From Sphingomonas sp. BK580 (GTDB lineage Bacteria > Pseudomonadota > Alphaproteobacteria > Sphingomonadales > Sphingomonadaceae): a stretch of 38,648 nucleotides of DNA. Made by a program: the position numbers and the translations under genes. Shown here piece after piece: positions 25,172 to 32,596 of the stretch (position 1 is the stretch's first letter; every line of letters begins with the position of its first letter). The stretch is taken from assembly GCF_014194975.1 (NCBI RefSeq), contig NZ_JACIAY010000019.1, positions 1 through 38,648 on the forward strand. Direction: 5' to 3'. The notes beneath the pieces were generated by a model, which ran no database searches, was not told where the DNA came from, and saw only the letters and a list, made by a program, of their open reading frames with translations.

Positions 25172-25293
25172 GGATGCGCGGGATGCGTCGTTCGCGGGTC
25201 GTGCGGCGAAAGGCGGTGATGTGCAGTGCCCCTTCACCAGGCGCCCTCGCGCCTTCCTCGTCACTTCCGCCCCCCTACCTTCGTTCTCGCCCC

Positions 25294-25360
25294 TCACCCG
25301 TCCACCTCGTCCCCACCCGTCGACCTCGCCCCCACCCGTCTACCTCGTCTCCACCCGTCA
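25294..25360. repeat. 19-bp tandem repeat, about 3.5 copies
   Basis: Units begin at 25294, 25313, 25332 and 25351. Each reads YCACCCGTCNACCTCGYCY with one variable base after GTC and a few C/T differences. The fourth copy is cut short because CACCCGTCA becomes the left arm of the REP-like element that follows. Confidence 0.8.
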
Positions 25361-25450
25361 TCCCCGCGGAGGCGGGGATCCAGACGCGCGGACCTGTCGA
25401 TGGAGGCGCGACGTCAGCGGATCTGGATGCCTGCCTTCGCGGGCATGACG
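25357..25450. repeat. REP-like inverted repeat element
   Basis: GTCATCCCCGCGGAGGCGGGGATCCAG at the left contains a CCCCGC/GCGGGG hairpin. CTGGATGCCTGCCTTCGCGGGCATGAC at the right contains a second hairpin and is largely the reverse complement of the left end. The total is 94 bp. Confidence 0.75.
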
Positions 25451-25567
25451 AAGGGGCGGGAGCGCGGAAGAGAATGAGCGGAGGGCGCGCAGTCCTGCCG
25501 CCCACCCGCACGCGACTCAACTTCCCCTGCCTTCGCAAAGCGCTGTGCCGCGTCTAAGCCTGCGCAC

Positions 25568-26293
25568 ATGAGCATCGTCACGACCGCGCCGAAGCGCCCG
25601 CGCCTGGCCTACCACCATCACGCCGGCACCGCGCCGACAGTAATCTTCCTCCCCGGCTATGCCTCCGACATGAGCGGCACCAAGGCGCTCGCGCTCGAGC
25701 AGTGGGCCAAGGCACGGGGTCAGGGCTTCCTCCGCTTCGACTATGGCGGCTGCGGCGCCTCCGAGGGCAAGTTCGAGGACCAGTCGCTCGCCGACTGGCG
25801 CGACGACGCGGTGGCGATGATCGACCATGTCGAGGGGCCGGTGGTGCTGGTCGGCTCGTCGATGGGCGGCTGGGTGATGCTGCTCGCCGCACTGGCGCGC
25901 CCCGCGCGCGTCGCGGCGCTGGTCGGCGTCGCCGCCGCGCCCGACTTCACCGATTGGGGTTTCTCGCAGGACGAGAAGATGTACCTGCTCGAGCACGGCC
26001 GGCTCGAGCGCGCCAACCCCTATGGCCCGGCAGCGACCGTGTACACCCGCCGCTTCTGGCAGTCGGGCGAGGCGAACCGGCTGATGTCGGGGCCGATCGC
26101 GTTCGACGGGCCGGTGCGGCTGCTGCACGGCCAGGCTGACCCGGACGTGCCGTGGCATCGCTCGGCGCGGCTGGCCGAGCTGATCCGTTCGCCGCACGTT
26201 CAGACCTGGCTGGTCAAGGACGGCGACCACCGCCTGTCGCGCGAGGACGATCTCGCGCTGCTGATCCGCGCGGTGGAGGATGTGGTGCCATGA
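25568..26293 (+). CDS. Alpha/beta hydrolase (ABHD10-like)
   Basis: A 241-residue single-domain hydrolase. The nucleophile elbow GSSMGG places Ser98. HGQADPDVPW gives the acid (Asp191 or Asp193) and GDHRLS gives His221. FLPGYASDMSGTKA is the oxyanion-loop region and FDYGGCGASEG a family signature seen in ABHD10-type acyl-protein thioesterases/esterases. No signal peptide is seen. Its stop overlaps the ATG of the TPR gene (ATGA), so both are one transcript. Natural substrate unknown; esterase or thioesterase activity is likely. Confidence 0.88.
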   Translation: MSIVTTAPKRPRLAYHHHAGTAPTVIFLPGYASDMSGTKALALEQWAKARGQGFLRFDYGGCGASEGKFEDQSLADWRDDAVAMIDHVEGPVVLVGSSMGGWVMLLAALARPARVAALVGVAAAPDFTDWGFSQDEKMYLLEHGRLERANPYGPAATVYTRRFWQSGEANRLMSGPIAFDGPVRLLHGQADPDVPWHRSARLAELIRSPHVQTWLVKDGDHRLSREDDLALLIRAVEDVVP

Positions 26294-27024
26294 TCCCGCT
26301 CGCCGCGCTGCTGCTCGCCGCCGCTGGCCAGGCCATGACGCCGCCCGGCGTCAGCGGCAGCGACCCCGCCGCGGGCTGCGTCGCCGAGACCCGCAGCGAC
26401 CCCGCCGCGGCCGAGGCACGCGCGCGGCGCGGTGGCGCGGGGTTGCGCGCGTGCCTCGCGCTCGCACTGGCGGCGCAGGACCGCTACGCCGAGGCGGGGG
26501 CGACCTTCGCCGAGGCGGCGCGCGGCGCCGAGCTCGCGCACGACTCGCACGCGGCGGACTATTGGGCGCAGGCGGGCAACGCCTGGCTCGCAGCGGGGGA
26601 CGCCGCCAAGGCGCGCGGCGCGCTCGACGCCGCGCTGGCGGCCGGGACACTGGTGGAGCTGCAACGCGGCGAGGCGCATCTCGACCGCGCCCGCGCGCTG
26701 GTCGCGCTGGGCGACGCCGCCGGCGCGCGCACCGACCTCGACCAGGCGCTGACGACCGCGGGCGACGACCCGCTGGCGTGGCTGCTCTCCGCGACCTTGG
26801 CGCGGCGCGGCGGCGATCTCGGCCGCGCGCGCGCCGACATCGCGCAGGCGCTGCGCCGCTCGGCCGACGACGCCTCGGTCCAGCTCGAGGCCGGCAATAT
26901 CGCCGCGGCGGGCGGCGACGCCGATCGCGCCAAGGCGGCGTGGCAGGAGGCGGCGCGGCTCGCACCCGATTCACCGGCGGGCCAGTCGGCGGCACAGGCG
27001 CTGACTCAGTTCGGCGGGAAATAG
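26290..27024 (+). CDS. Exported TPR-repeat protein
   Basis: A 244-residue protein with an N-terminal hydrophobic leader (MIPLAALLLAAAGQA) suggesting export to the periplasm. Five or so TPR-like helix pairs follow (for example YWAQAGNAWLAAGDAAKARGALDAAL, GEAHLDRARALVALGDAAGA), rich in Ala and Arg. There is no enzyme domain, so a scaffold role is expected. It is coupled by ATGA to the alpha/beta hydrolase. One cysteine pair (C-VAE...LRAC) before the repeats may form a disulfide. A candidate terminator follows 54 bp after the stop. Confidence 0.8.
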   Translation: MIPLAALLLAAAGQAMTPPGVSGSDPAAGCVAETRSDPAAAEARARRGGAGLRACLALALAAQDRYAEAGATFAEAARGAELAHDSHAADYWAQAGNAWLAAGDAAKARGALDAALAAGTLVELQRGEAHLDRARALVALGDAAGARTDLDQALTTAGDDPLAWLLSATLARRGGDLGRARADIAQALRRSADDASVQLEAGNIAAAGGDADRAKAAWQEAARLAPDSPAGQSAAQALTQFGGK

Positions 27025-27077
27025 GCGGGGCCGACGCCGAGAAAGCATCGCCGCCGCGTCGCCCGCACCTCTGACCA

Positions 27078-27095
27078 CCCCGGCGGGCGCCGGGG
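27078..27095 (+). terminator. Candidate intrinsic terminator hairpin
   Basis: CCCCGGC (27078-27084) and GCCGGGG (27089-27095) form a perfect 7-bp GC stem with a 4-base loop, 54 bp after the TPR gene. The following CTTAG is not a real U-tract, so the efficiency is doubtful. Confidence 0.45.
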
Positions 27096-27245
27096 CTTAG
27101 TCGGGAAGGCGATCGTGAGAGCCGCCGATCTCACCCACCTGGACCCCGGCGCACGCCGCGGCGGTTATGACGTGGGCGAGGCTGGCCTGGTCAGCGAACG
27201 TCCGCCCTCGACCCACAGCTCTCCGGACGACGAACGGAAGGTAGA

Positions 27246-27698
27246 ATGACTCAATATCTCCACACCATGATCCGCGTCAGCGACCCCGACGCCACGATCG
27301 CCTTCTTCGCGCTGCTGGGCCTCACCGAAGTGCGGCGGATCGACAACGAGGCGGGGCGGTTCACGCTGATCTTCCTCGCCGCCGAGGCGGATAGAGCGAT
27401 CGGCGAGCGCCGCGTCGAGGTCGAGCTGACCCACAACTGGCCGCCCGCGGACGGCAGCGCCGCCGAGGTCTACACCGGCGGCCGCAACTTCGGCCATCTC
27501 GCCTACCGGGTCGACGACATCTACGCGACCTGCCGGCGGCTCGCCGACGCCGGGGTGACGATCAACCGCCCGCCGCGCGACGGTCATATGGCGTTCGTGA
27601 AGACCCCCGACGGCATCTCGATCGAGCTGCTCCAGGCGCGCGCGCCGCTCGCCCCGGCCGAGCCCTGGGCGTCGATGCCCAACACGGGGACGTGGTGA
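27246..27698 (+). CDS. gloA: Lactoylglutathione lyase (glyoxalase I, VOC family)
   Basis: A 150-residue metal enzyme converting the methylglyoxal-glutathione hemithioacetal to S-lactoylglutathione. The four metal ligands are in place: His6 (YLHTMIRV), Glu60 (VEVELTHNW), His84 (NFGHLAYRVDD) and Glu127 (GISIELLQ). A GGAAGGTAG ribosome site precedes the ATG. Its stop overlaps the glyoxalase II start (TGATG), so the two enzymes of the pathway are made together. It carries a slightly longer C-terminal tail than E. coli GloA (135 residues). Confidence 0.93.
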   Translation: MTQYLHTMIRVSDPDATIAFFALLGLTEVRRIDNEAGRFTLIFLAAEADRAIGERRVEVELTHNWPPADGSAAEVYTGGRNFGHLAYRVDDIYATCRRLADAGVTINRPPRDGHMAFVKTPDGISIELLQARAPLAPAEPWASMPNTGTW

Positions 27699-28417
27699 TG
27701 CTCGAGATCGTCCGCGTGCCGGTGCTCAAGGACAATTATAGCTGGCTGGTGCGCGCCGAGGACGGCGCGGTGGCGGTGGTCGATCCGGGCGAGGCGGCAC
27801 CGGTGCTCGACGTCGCCGCGGCGCGCGGTTGGACGATCGGCCAGGTGTGGATCACGCACTGGCACCCCGATCACACCGGCGGCGTCGCGGCGGTGCGGGC
27901 GGCGACCGACGCGACCGTCACCGGTCCCGAGGCGGAGCGCGCCAAGATCGACCCGCTCGACCGTGGCGTGCGCGAGGGCGACTCGCTCACGCTCGGCCAG
28001 CATCGCGCCACCGTGCTGGAGGTGCCGGGCCATACCGCGGGGCATGTCGCGCTCCACCTCGCCGACGACGCGGTGATCTTCACCGGCGACACCTTGTTCG
28101 CGCTCGGCTGCGGGCGGTTGTTCGAGGGCGACGCGGCGCAGATGTACGCCAACATGCGCCGCTTCGCCGCGCTGCCCGATTCGACCGCGGTCTATTGCGG
28201 CCACGAATATACGCAGAGCAACGGCCGTTTCGCGCTGACGGTCGAGCCGGAGAACGAGGCGCTGGTCGCGCGCATGGCCGAGGTCGACCGTGCGCGCGCC
28301 GCGGGCGAGGCGACCGTCCCGACCACGATCGCCGCCGAGCGCGCGACCAACCCTTTCCTGCGCGCGCCGGACGTGGCGACGTTCGCGCGGTGGCGCGCGG
28401 CGAAGGACTCGTTCTGA
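27698..28417 (+). CDS. gloB: Hydroxyacylglutathione hydrolase (glyoxalase II, metallo-beta-lactamase fold)
   Basis: A 239-residue enzyme that releases D-lactate and glutathione. The metal-binding THWHPDH is at 53-59. GHTAGHVALH, GDTLFALGCGRLFEG and YCGHEYTQSN follow in the glyoxalase II order. The C-terminal substrate-binding helices have LTVEPENEALVAR and TIAAERATNPFLRA, diagnostic of GloB. The ATG at 27698 overlaps the glyoxalase I stop; GGGG at 27686-27689 is the ribosome site. Two GTG codons just upstream are less likely starts. Confidence 0.93.
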   Translation: MLEIVRVPVLKDNYSWLVRAEDGAVAVVDPGEAAPVLDVAAARGWTIGQVWITHWHPDHTGGVAAVRAATDATVTGPEAERAKIDPLDRGVREGDSLTLGQHRATVLEVPGHTAGHVALHLADDAVIFTGDTLFALGCGRLFEGDAAQMYANMRRFAALPDSTAVYCGHEYTQSNGRFALTVEPENEALVARMAEVDRARAAGEATVPTTIAAERATNPFLRAPDVATFARWRAAKDSF

Positions 28418-28428
28418 GCGGCTAACCA

Positions 28429-28565
28429 GATCCTCCCCGCCACGGGGAGGGGGATCATGGCGCAGCGATGAGAGCGGGCATCCGCGAACGTTGCGCCGCG
28501 TGGAGGTCCCCCTCCACCACCCGGCTGCGCCGGGCGGTCCCCCTCCCGGCCTGGCGGGGAGGATC
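28429..28565. repeat. Inverted-repeat intergenic element, copy 3
   Basis: A 137 bp element from GATCCTCCCC (28429-28438) to GGGGAGGATC (28556-28565), with a CCCTCCACCACCCGGCTGCGCCGGG core. It lies between the glyoxalase II stop and the SirB1 gene. Confidence 0.78.
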
Positions 28566-28615
28566 TGAGGACGTGCCCCTCGCATGTCCCGCCCCGCGCC
28601 CCCATCTCAGCGGAT

Positions 28616-29413
28616 ATGACCGACGATCTCCTTCGCCTCGGCCTGATCGACGAGGACGATATCGTGCTCGACGAGGCCGCGCTGCTGCTCGCCCTGCTCG
28701 ACCACCCTGACGCCGACCCCGCCCCCGCGCACGACCTGCTCGAGGCGATCGCCACCCGGCTCGACGTCACCGGCGCCGACGCCGAGACCTCGCTCGAGCG
28801 CGCCGACGCGCTCGCCGCGGTGTTCGCGGGCGAGTTCGGCTTCCTCGGCGACTCCGCCAGCTACGACGACCCCGCCAACGCCGACCTGCTCCAGGTGCTC
28901 GAGCGCCGCCGCGGCCTGCCGGTGAGCCTGTCGATCCTCTACGTCGCCGCCGCGCGGCGGCTCGGCTGGAGCGCCGACGTGCTCGACGTGCCCGGCCACG
29001 TGCTGGTGCTGATCGAGGCCGAGAGCGAGCCGGTGATCGTCGACCCCTTCGCTGGCGGCGTCCGCGTCGGCGCGGAGCGGCTGTCGGCGCTGCTCGAGGC
29101 GGCGCGGCCGGGGCGCGCGGTGACGCACGTCGCCGCCATGCCCAACCGCGCGGTGCTGGTGCGGCTGCTGCAGAACCAGGCGGCGCGTGCCGAGCTCGCC
29201 GGCAAGGGCCGCCGCGCGCTCGAGCTGTACCAGCGCATGACGGTGTTCGCGCCCGACCAGCCGCACGGCTGGTGGGAGCGCGCCCGGCTCGAGCTGGTCG
29301 ACGGCGATCATGAGAGCGCGCGCCGCAGCCTGGGCGCGATCCTCGAGATCACGCGCGACACCGAATTGCGCGGCAAGGTGACCGACCTGCTGGAGCAGCT
29401 CGGCGGGGAGTGA
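28616..29413 (+). CDS. SirB1 family (transglutaminase-like plus TPR) protein
   Basis: A 265-residue protein. LLQVLERRRGLPVSLSILYVAAARRLGW and VLDVPGHVLVLIE are the SirB1/transglutaminase-like core signatures. The usual catalytic-type Cys is replaced: SLSILYV carries Ser where transglutaminases have Cys, as is common in this family. IVDPFAGG follows, then a C-terminal TPR-like region (ALELYQRMTVFAPDQPHGWW). The role is not well defined in general; it is a soluble cytoplasmic protein. It follows copy 3 of the intergenic repeat and precedes copy 4, so it is probably its own transcript. Confidence 0.87.
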   Translation: MTDDLLRLGLIDEDDIVLDEAALLLALLDHPDADPAPAHDLLEAIATRLDVTGADAETSLERADALAAVFAGEFGFLGDSASYDDPANADLLQVLERRRGLPVSLSILYVAAARRLGWSADVLDVPGHVLVLIEAESEPVIVDPFAGGVRVGAERLSALLEAARPGRAVTHVAAMPNRAVLVRLLQNQAARAELAGKGRRALELYQRMTVFAPDQPHGWWERARLELVDGDHESARRSLGAILEITRDTELRGKVTDLLEQLGGE

Positions 29414-29472
29414 CGGGTGTTCGGCTAGGAACGTGCCGCGTTTCCTCACTCGGTCGAGATGGCGCTGGATCG

Positions 29473-29605
29473 GTCCTCCTCTGCGAGGGGACGTGGCGCG
29501 CCCAGCGCGTCGAAGGGGTGTTACGGCTGGTGAGGTCAGGTGGCGTCACCGGTGACACCCCCCGTCAGCCCTGCGGGCTGACACCTCCCCTCACACGGGG
29601 GAGGA
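29473..29605. repeat. Inverted-repeat intergenic element, copy 4 (diverged)
   Basis: A 133 bp element bounded by GTCCTCCTCTGCGAGGGG and CCCCTCACACGGGGGAGGAC, with the GTCAGCCCTGCGGGCTGAC hairpin inside. Ends and size match copies 1-3, but the GATC at the tips is GTCC/GGAC. It separates the convergent SirB1 and DapF-like genes. Confidence 0.65.
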
Positions 29606-29616
29606 CAGGACTCGAC

Positions 29617-30558
29617 CTACGCCGCCTCGACCACGCGCGCCCAGGCGGCGATCTCGTCCGGATGGTGGCGCTCTACCACCAGCTCGCCAGCGACGCCGCG
29701 CGTCGGATCGACCGTGACGCTGCCTTCCCACTCCCACGTGGCATTGCCGTGGAGCGTCACCATCGCGTCCGCACCGGCGCGCGCGCGCACCAGCCCGCCG
29801 CGATTGTACACCGTCAGCGCGCGGTCGAACGCCACTCGCCCGGTCAGTCCCGCGGCATAGCTGGAGGCCGCCATCGCGCTGCCGCAGCTGTCGGTCAGCC
29901 CGACGCCGCGCTCGAACGTGCGGACGTACAGCCGATCCTCCCCGCGCAGCTCGACGAAGGAGACGTTGGCGCGGTTCGGCAGCCACGCCGGCGCCGCCTC
30001 GCACGCCTGCCCGACCGCGACCAGTTCTTCCTCGTCGACCGTGTCGACGAACGCGACGAGATGCGGGTTGGGCATCGCCACCGCGGTGAAGGCGCGCGCG
30101 CTCGGCAGCGGCGGCACCCGCGCCTCGACGATCCGCGCCGGCGCGTCACGCAGCGGCCAGGCGGCGGCGTCGAGCGAGGCCGGGCCAGCGGTCTCGGCGA
30201 CGGTGTAGACGCCCGGCGCGAGCTCCTCGACGCGCGCCGCCTCGGCGTAGCTGGTCTTGAGCCGCACGGTGGCGCGTTCCGCCCCGATCGCGGCGAAGCC
30301 CGCGCGCGCGGCACAGCGCAGCCCGTTGAGGCAGGTCTCGGCCTCGCTGCCGTCGCTGTTGAACATGCGCATGCCGAAGGCGGCGCGATCGTCGCCGCGG
30401 GTGAGCAGCAGCAGCCCGTCGCCGCCGACCGGGCCGGCGCGGTCGGCGAGCGCGCGCGCCACCCCCGCCCAGTCGGTGCCGTCGAGCGCGGCGTCGCGCG
30501 CGTCGATCAGCGGGAAATCGTTGCCCGAGCCATGGCATTTCACGAAGCGGAACCGCAT
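29617..30558 (-). CDS. Diaminopimelate epimerase family protein, divergent (DapF-like)
   Basis: A 313-residue PLP-independent racemase-type protein. HGSGNDFPLID opens the first half. FNSDGSEAETCLNGLRC provides Cys76, and LTDSCGSAMAA provides Cys225; these are the two catalytic thiols expected of the DapF fold. The usual SCGTG substrate-anchoring turn is here SCGSA, and the protein is about 40 residues longer than the usual 270-280. DapF converts LL- to meso-diaminopimelate for lysine and peptidoglycan; related enzymes racemise other amino acids. So this may be the cell's DapF or a paralogue with another substrate. It lies 44 bp after the DUF6456 gene on the same strand. Confidence 0.8.
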   Translation of the reverse strand: MRFRFVKCHGSGNDFPLIDARDAALDGTDWAGVARALADRAGPVGGDGLLLLTRGDDRAAFGMRMFNSDGSEAETCLNGLRCAARAGFAAIGAERATVRLKTSYAEAARVEELAPGVYTVAETAGPASLDAAAWPLRDAPARIVEARVPPLPSARAFTAVAMPNPHLVAFVDTVDEEELVAVGQACEAAPAWLPNRANVSFVELRGEDRLYVRTFERGVGLTDSCGSAMAASSYAAGLTGRVAFDRALTVYNRGGLVRARAGADAMVTLHGNATWEWEGSVTVDPTRGVAGELVVERHHPDEIAAWARVVEAA

Positions 30559-30602
30559 CGCGCCTATGTGTCCGCGCGCGCGGCGCGGGGCAAGGGGCGC
30601 GA

Positions 30603-31073
30603 TCACGGCAGGCGGTAATGGTCCGCCAGCCGGTCGAGCGCGAGCGACAGCACCAGTCGTCCGCTGCGCGCCGGCCAGCCGAGCGCGCGCTCGCTGTCGG
30701 GCAGAGACTCGCCCGCGCAGACCACGCGCCACAGCACGTCGGCCAGCCCGCGCCCCGCGGCGCCCACCGCCGCGTCGAAGCGGCGCTTGGCGGCGAGCTG
30801 CGCATCGCTCGGGTCGGGCGCGGTGCCGCGGCCGTAGTCGACGCGCGGCGCCCAGCGCATCGTCACCGACGGCGCGAGCTGAGCGCGCTCGTAATCGGCG
30901 CGGAGTCGCTCGCCCGCCTCGGCCTGGCGCTGGTCGACCAGCCCGCGTGCGGCGAGCCACGCCAGCGGCGACTCGCGCCGGTTCACCGTCACCGTCCGCC
31001 CGCGTCGTGCGCCGTGCACCACCGGGCCGCGCCGCCCGCGCGCGTCGATCACCTGCTCCACCAGCTCGCGCAT
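30603..31073 (-). CDS. DUF6456 family protein
   Basis: A 156-residue protein from the ATG at 31073, preceded by GAGGGACGG. The family pattern is RRESPLAWLAARGLVDQRQAEAGERLRADYERAQLAPSVTM, with the C-terminal GRGLADVLWRVVCAGESLP and ALGWPARSGRLVLSLALDRLADHY. The C-terminal part looks like a helix-turn-helix fold, so DNA binding is possible; the family has no firm function. It is found mainly in sphingomonads and relatives. It heads a two-gene unit with the DapF-like gene and diverges from the LuxR-type gene at 31225. Confidence 0.8.
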   Translation of the reverse strand: MRELVEQVIDARGRRGPVVHGARRGRTVTVNRRESPLAWLAARGLVDQRQAEAGERLRADYERAQLAPSVTMRWAPRVDYGRGTAPDPSDAQLAAKRRFDAAVGAAGRGLADVLWRVVCAGESLPDSERALGWPARSGRLVLSLALDRLADHYRLP

Positions 31074-31224
31074 CGTCCGTCCCTCGTCCGTGAGTGAGGG
31101 CGCGGGCGTGGCAGATGTTGGAGGGCGTAGGACAGCGGCGCCCGCGTCGCGGCGCGGCCCGTCGCGGCACGCGCGGTGCATCTTGGCTAATGACTTGGTT
31201 CGCGAGCTAAACCACATCGAGATC

Positions 31225-31728
31225 ATGTCGCCGGATCGATTCGCGAAACTGACGACCCGGCAACGGGAATGCCTCCGCCTCTACCATCAGCGCTATCGCG
31301 TGAAGGAGATCGCGCGCGCGCTCGCCATCTCGGAGAATACCGCCAGCGGTTATCTCACCGAGGCGACCGCGCTGCTCGGCGTCGGTGGCCGCCCCGCCGC
31401 GGCCGCCGCGCTGGCCGCCTATGAGGCGGCCCACCCCGATGCGAGGGGTCGCTTCTCGGTGGGAGATTCCACCCCCCTGCCCGCCGAAGAACCGTCTTCG
31501 CCGGGCGATGACGTCCCGGCACCGGCCGCCGCGGCGGCGACGGGAGCACAAAGACACGTTCCCGCCGCACCATGGCTGCCGTTCCGCAAAGGGGATGGTA
31601 ATGACCTCACTGTCGCACAGCGCCTCTTCTGGCTCGGCGCTATCATATTCGGCCTCGTCACCGGCTTCGGTCTTTTCGCTCTCTTCGTCCGCACCCTCAG
31701 CGACGTCGTCGCTCAGCTCGCGCGGTGA
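31225..31728 (+). CDS. LuxR-type HTH regulator with C-terminal membrane anchor
   Basis: A 167-residue protein. The N-terminus is a GerE/LuxR helix-turn-helix: LTTRQRECLRLYHQRYRVKEIARALAISENTASGYLTEATALLGV (about 8-52). A Pro/Ala-rich linker follows, then a single membrane helix near the end (LFWLGAIIFGLVTGFGLFALFV, about 137-158). There is no receiver or autoinducer domain, so activity is probably controlled by membrane location or partners. Its last 128 bp also encode, in the +1 frame, the start of the next gene. The ribosome site is weak. It diverges from the DUF6456 gene and heads a tightly packed rightward cassette. Confidence 0.8.
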   Translation: MSPDRFAKLTTRQRECLRLYHQRYRVKEIARALAISENTASGYLTEATALLGVGGRPAAAAALAAYEAAHPDARGRFSVGDSTPLPAEEPSSPGDDVPAPAAAAATGAQRHVPAAPWLPFRKGDGNDLTVAQRLFWLGAIIFGLVTGFGLFALFVRTLSDVVAQLAR

Positions 31729-32044
31729 GTTCCCCTCGGTCGAGGTCACGGCGGTCGCCACGCTGCTGCGCGAGCTCGAGTTGCTGCAGGACCGCGCCTT
31801 CGCGGTGTGCGGCCGGCTCATGGCCGCGCTCATCGACGCGCGCGTCGAGCAGAATATCGCGCCGATCGTCGGCAAGTCGATCCGCGCCGGGATCAGCGAC
31901 GTCGCGGTGCAGATCAGCGGCGCGCAGGGCGCCACCGCCGACGTCCACCGCCTGCTCGAGGCGCTGGCCAAGGCGCGCGGGCTCGACGTGCGGCTGTACG
32001 GCGATACCGACAAGCAGGATCCCCGCCCCGGCTTCACCGCCTGA
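31601..32044 (+). CDS. Unrecognised protein with Ser/Ala-rich N-terminus, overlapping the LuxR-type gene
   Basis: A 147-residue protein. The start is chosen from AAAGGGG at 31588-31594, 6 bp before the ATG at 31601 (another ATG at 31595 is worse placed); no later ATG or GTG start exists before the conserved-looking part. Residues 1-43 are low-complexity Ser/Ala. The rest is mostly helical: VATLLRELELLQDRAFAVCGRLM, then EQNIAPIVGKSIRAGISDVAVQISGAQGATADVHRLLEAL. No family is recognised. No signal peptide or membrane helix is seen. The overlap with the preceding gene is 128 bp in another frame. It probably works with the regulator; function unknown. Confidence 0.65.
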   Translation: MTSLSHSASSGSALSYSASSPASVFSLSSSAPSATSSLSSRGEFPSVEVTAVATLLRELELLQDRAFAVCGRLMAALIDARVEQNIAPIVGKSIRAGISDVAVQISGAQGATADVHRLLEALAKARGLDVRLYGDTDKQDPRPGFTA

Positions 32045-32089
32045 GCCGCGGCGGATCGAACGTGATCAGATCATCTGGGAATGCGGCCG

Positions 32090-32596
32090 ATGACGCGAGT
32101 CCTCGTCTTCGCCGCGGTGCTGCTCGGCACCTGCCTCTATGCCTTCCGGCGCGGCGGCGCGCCGGAGCGCTGGGTGGCGGCGCTGCTGCTGACGGCGGCG
32201 ATCGCCTCCTACCTGCTGCCGCACGTGCGCGGTTACACCTACTTCCACGTCGAGTGGCAGCGGGTGGCGATCGACACCGCCCTGCTCGCCGGGCTGGTGG
32301 CGGTGAGCCTCGCGGCGGACCGCTTCTGGCCGCTGTATCTCACTGCCTTCCACGCGCTCACGGTGATGACCCACGGCGTGCGCGCCTACGACCCGGCGGT
32401 GCTGCCGATCGTCTACACGCGCGTGGCGGCGTGGCTGGCCTATCCGGGGCTGCTGCTGCTGGTGATCGGCGTGGCGCGTCATCACCGCCGGCTGCGCGCG
32501 GGCGGGCGCGAGTTCGACTGGACCTTCCAGCGGCGGAGGGCGGCCGATGAGGCACGAACCTGCCACGCGCGAGGAGCTGGGCTGCGCGATCCGTGA
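32090..32596 (+). CDS. Unknown four-helix inner-membrane protein
   Basis: A 168-residue protein with about four or five hydrophobic helices (VLVFAAVLLGTCLYAF; WVAALLLTAAIASYLL; AIDTALLAGLVAVSLAA; VAAWLAYPGLLLLVIGVA) and a basic cytoplasmic C-tail. GGGA at 32077-32080 better fits the ATG at 32090 than the one at 32081. The last 50 bp overlap the start of the MarR-like gene in another frame. Similar small membrane proteins occur beside regulator genes in sphingomonads; function unknown. It could sense or anchor for the neighbouring regulators. Confidence 0.7.
   Translation: MTRVLVFAAVLLGTCLYAFRRGGAPERWVAALLLTAAIASYLLPHVRGYTYFHVEWQRVAIDTALLAGLVAVSLAADRFWPLYLTAFHALTVMTHGVRAYDPAVLPIVYTRVAAWLAYPGLLLLVIGVARHHRRLRAGGREFDWTFQRRRAADEARTCHARGAGLRDP

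Larger units (their letters stand above)
25172..25567. other. 396 bp non-coding spacer with tandem and REP-like repeats
   Basis: No convincing gene is seen. The left half is C-rich. It contains a 19-bp tandem repeat (25294-25360) that runs directly into a REP-like inverted element (25357-25450), described separately. Short reading frames here have repeat-derived, biased composition and are rejected. Confidence 0.7.

Noticed and set aside
25221..25477. Small reading frames in the repeat-rich spacer after the hydroxylase gene
   Set aside because: Their sequence is set by the 19-bp and REP-like repeats (Pro/Ser/Arg-rich), they lack ribosome sites and overlap each other in all frames.
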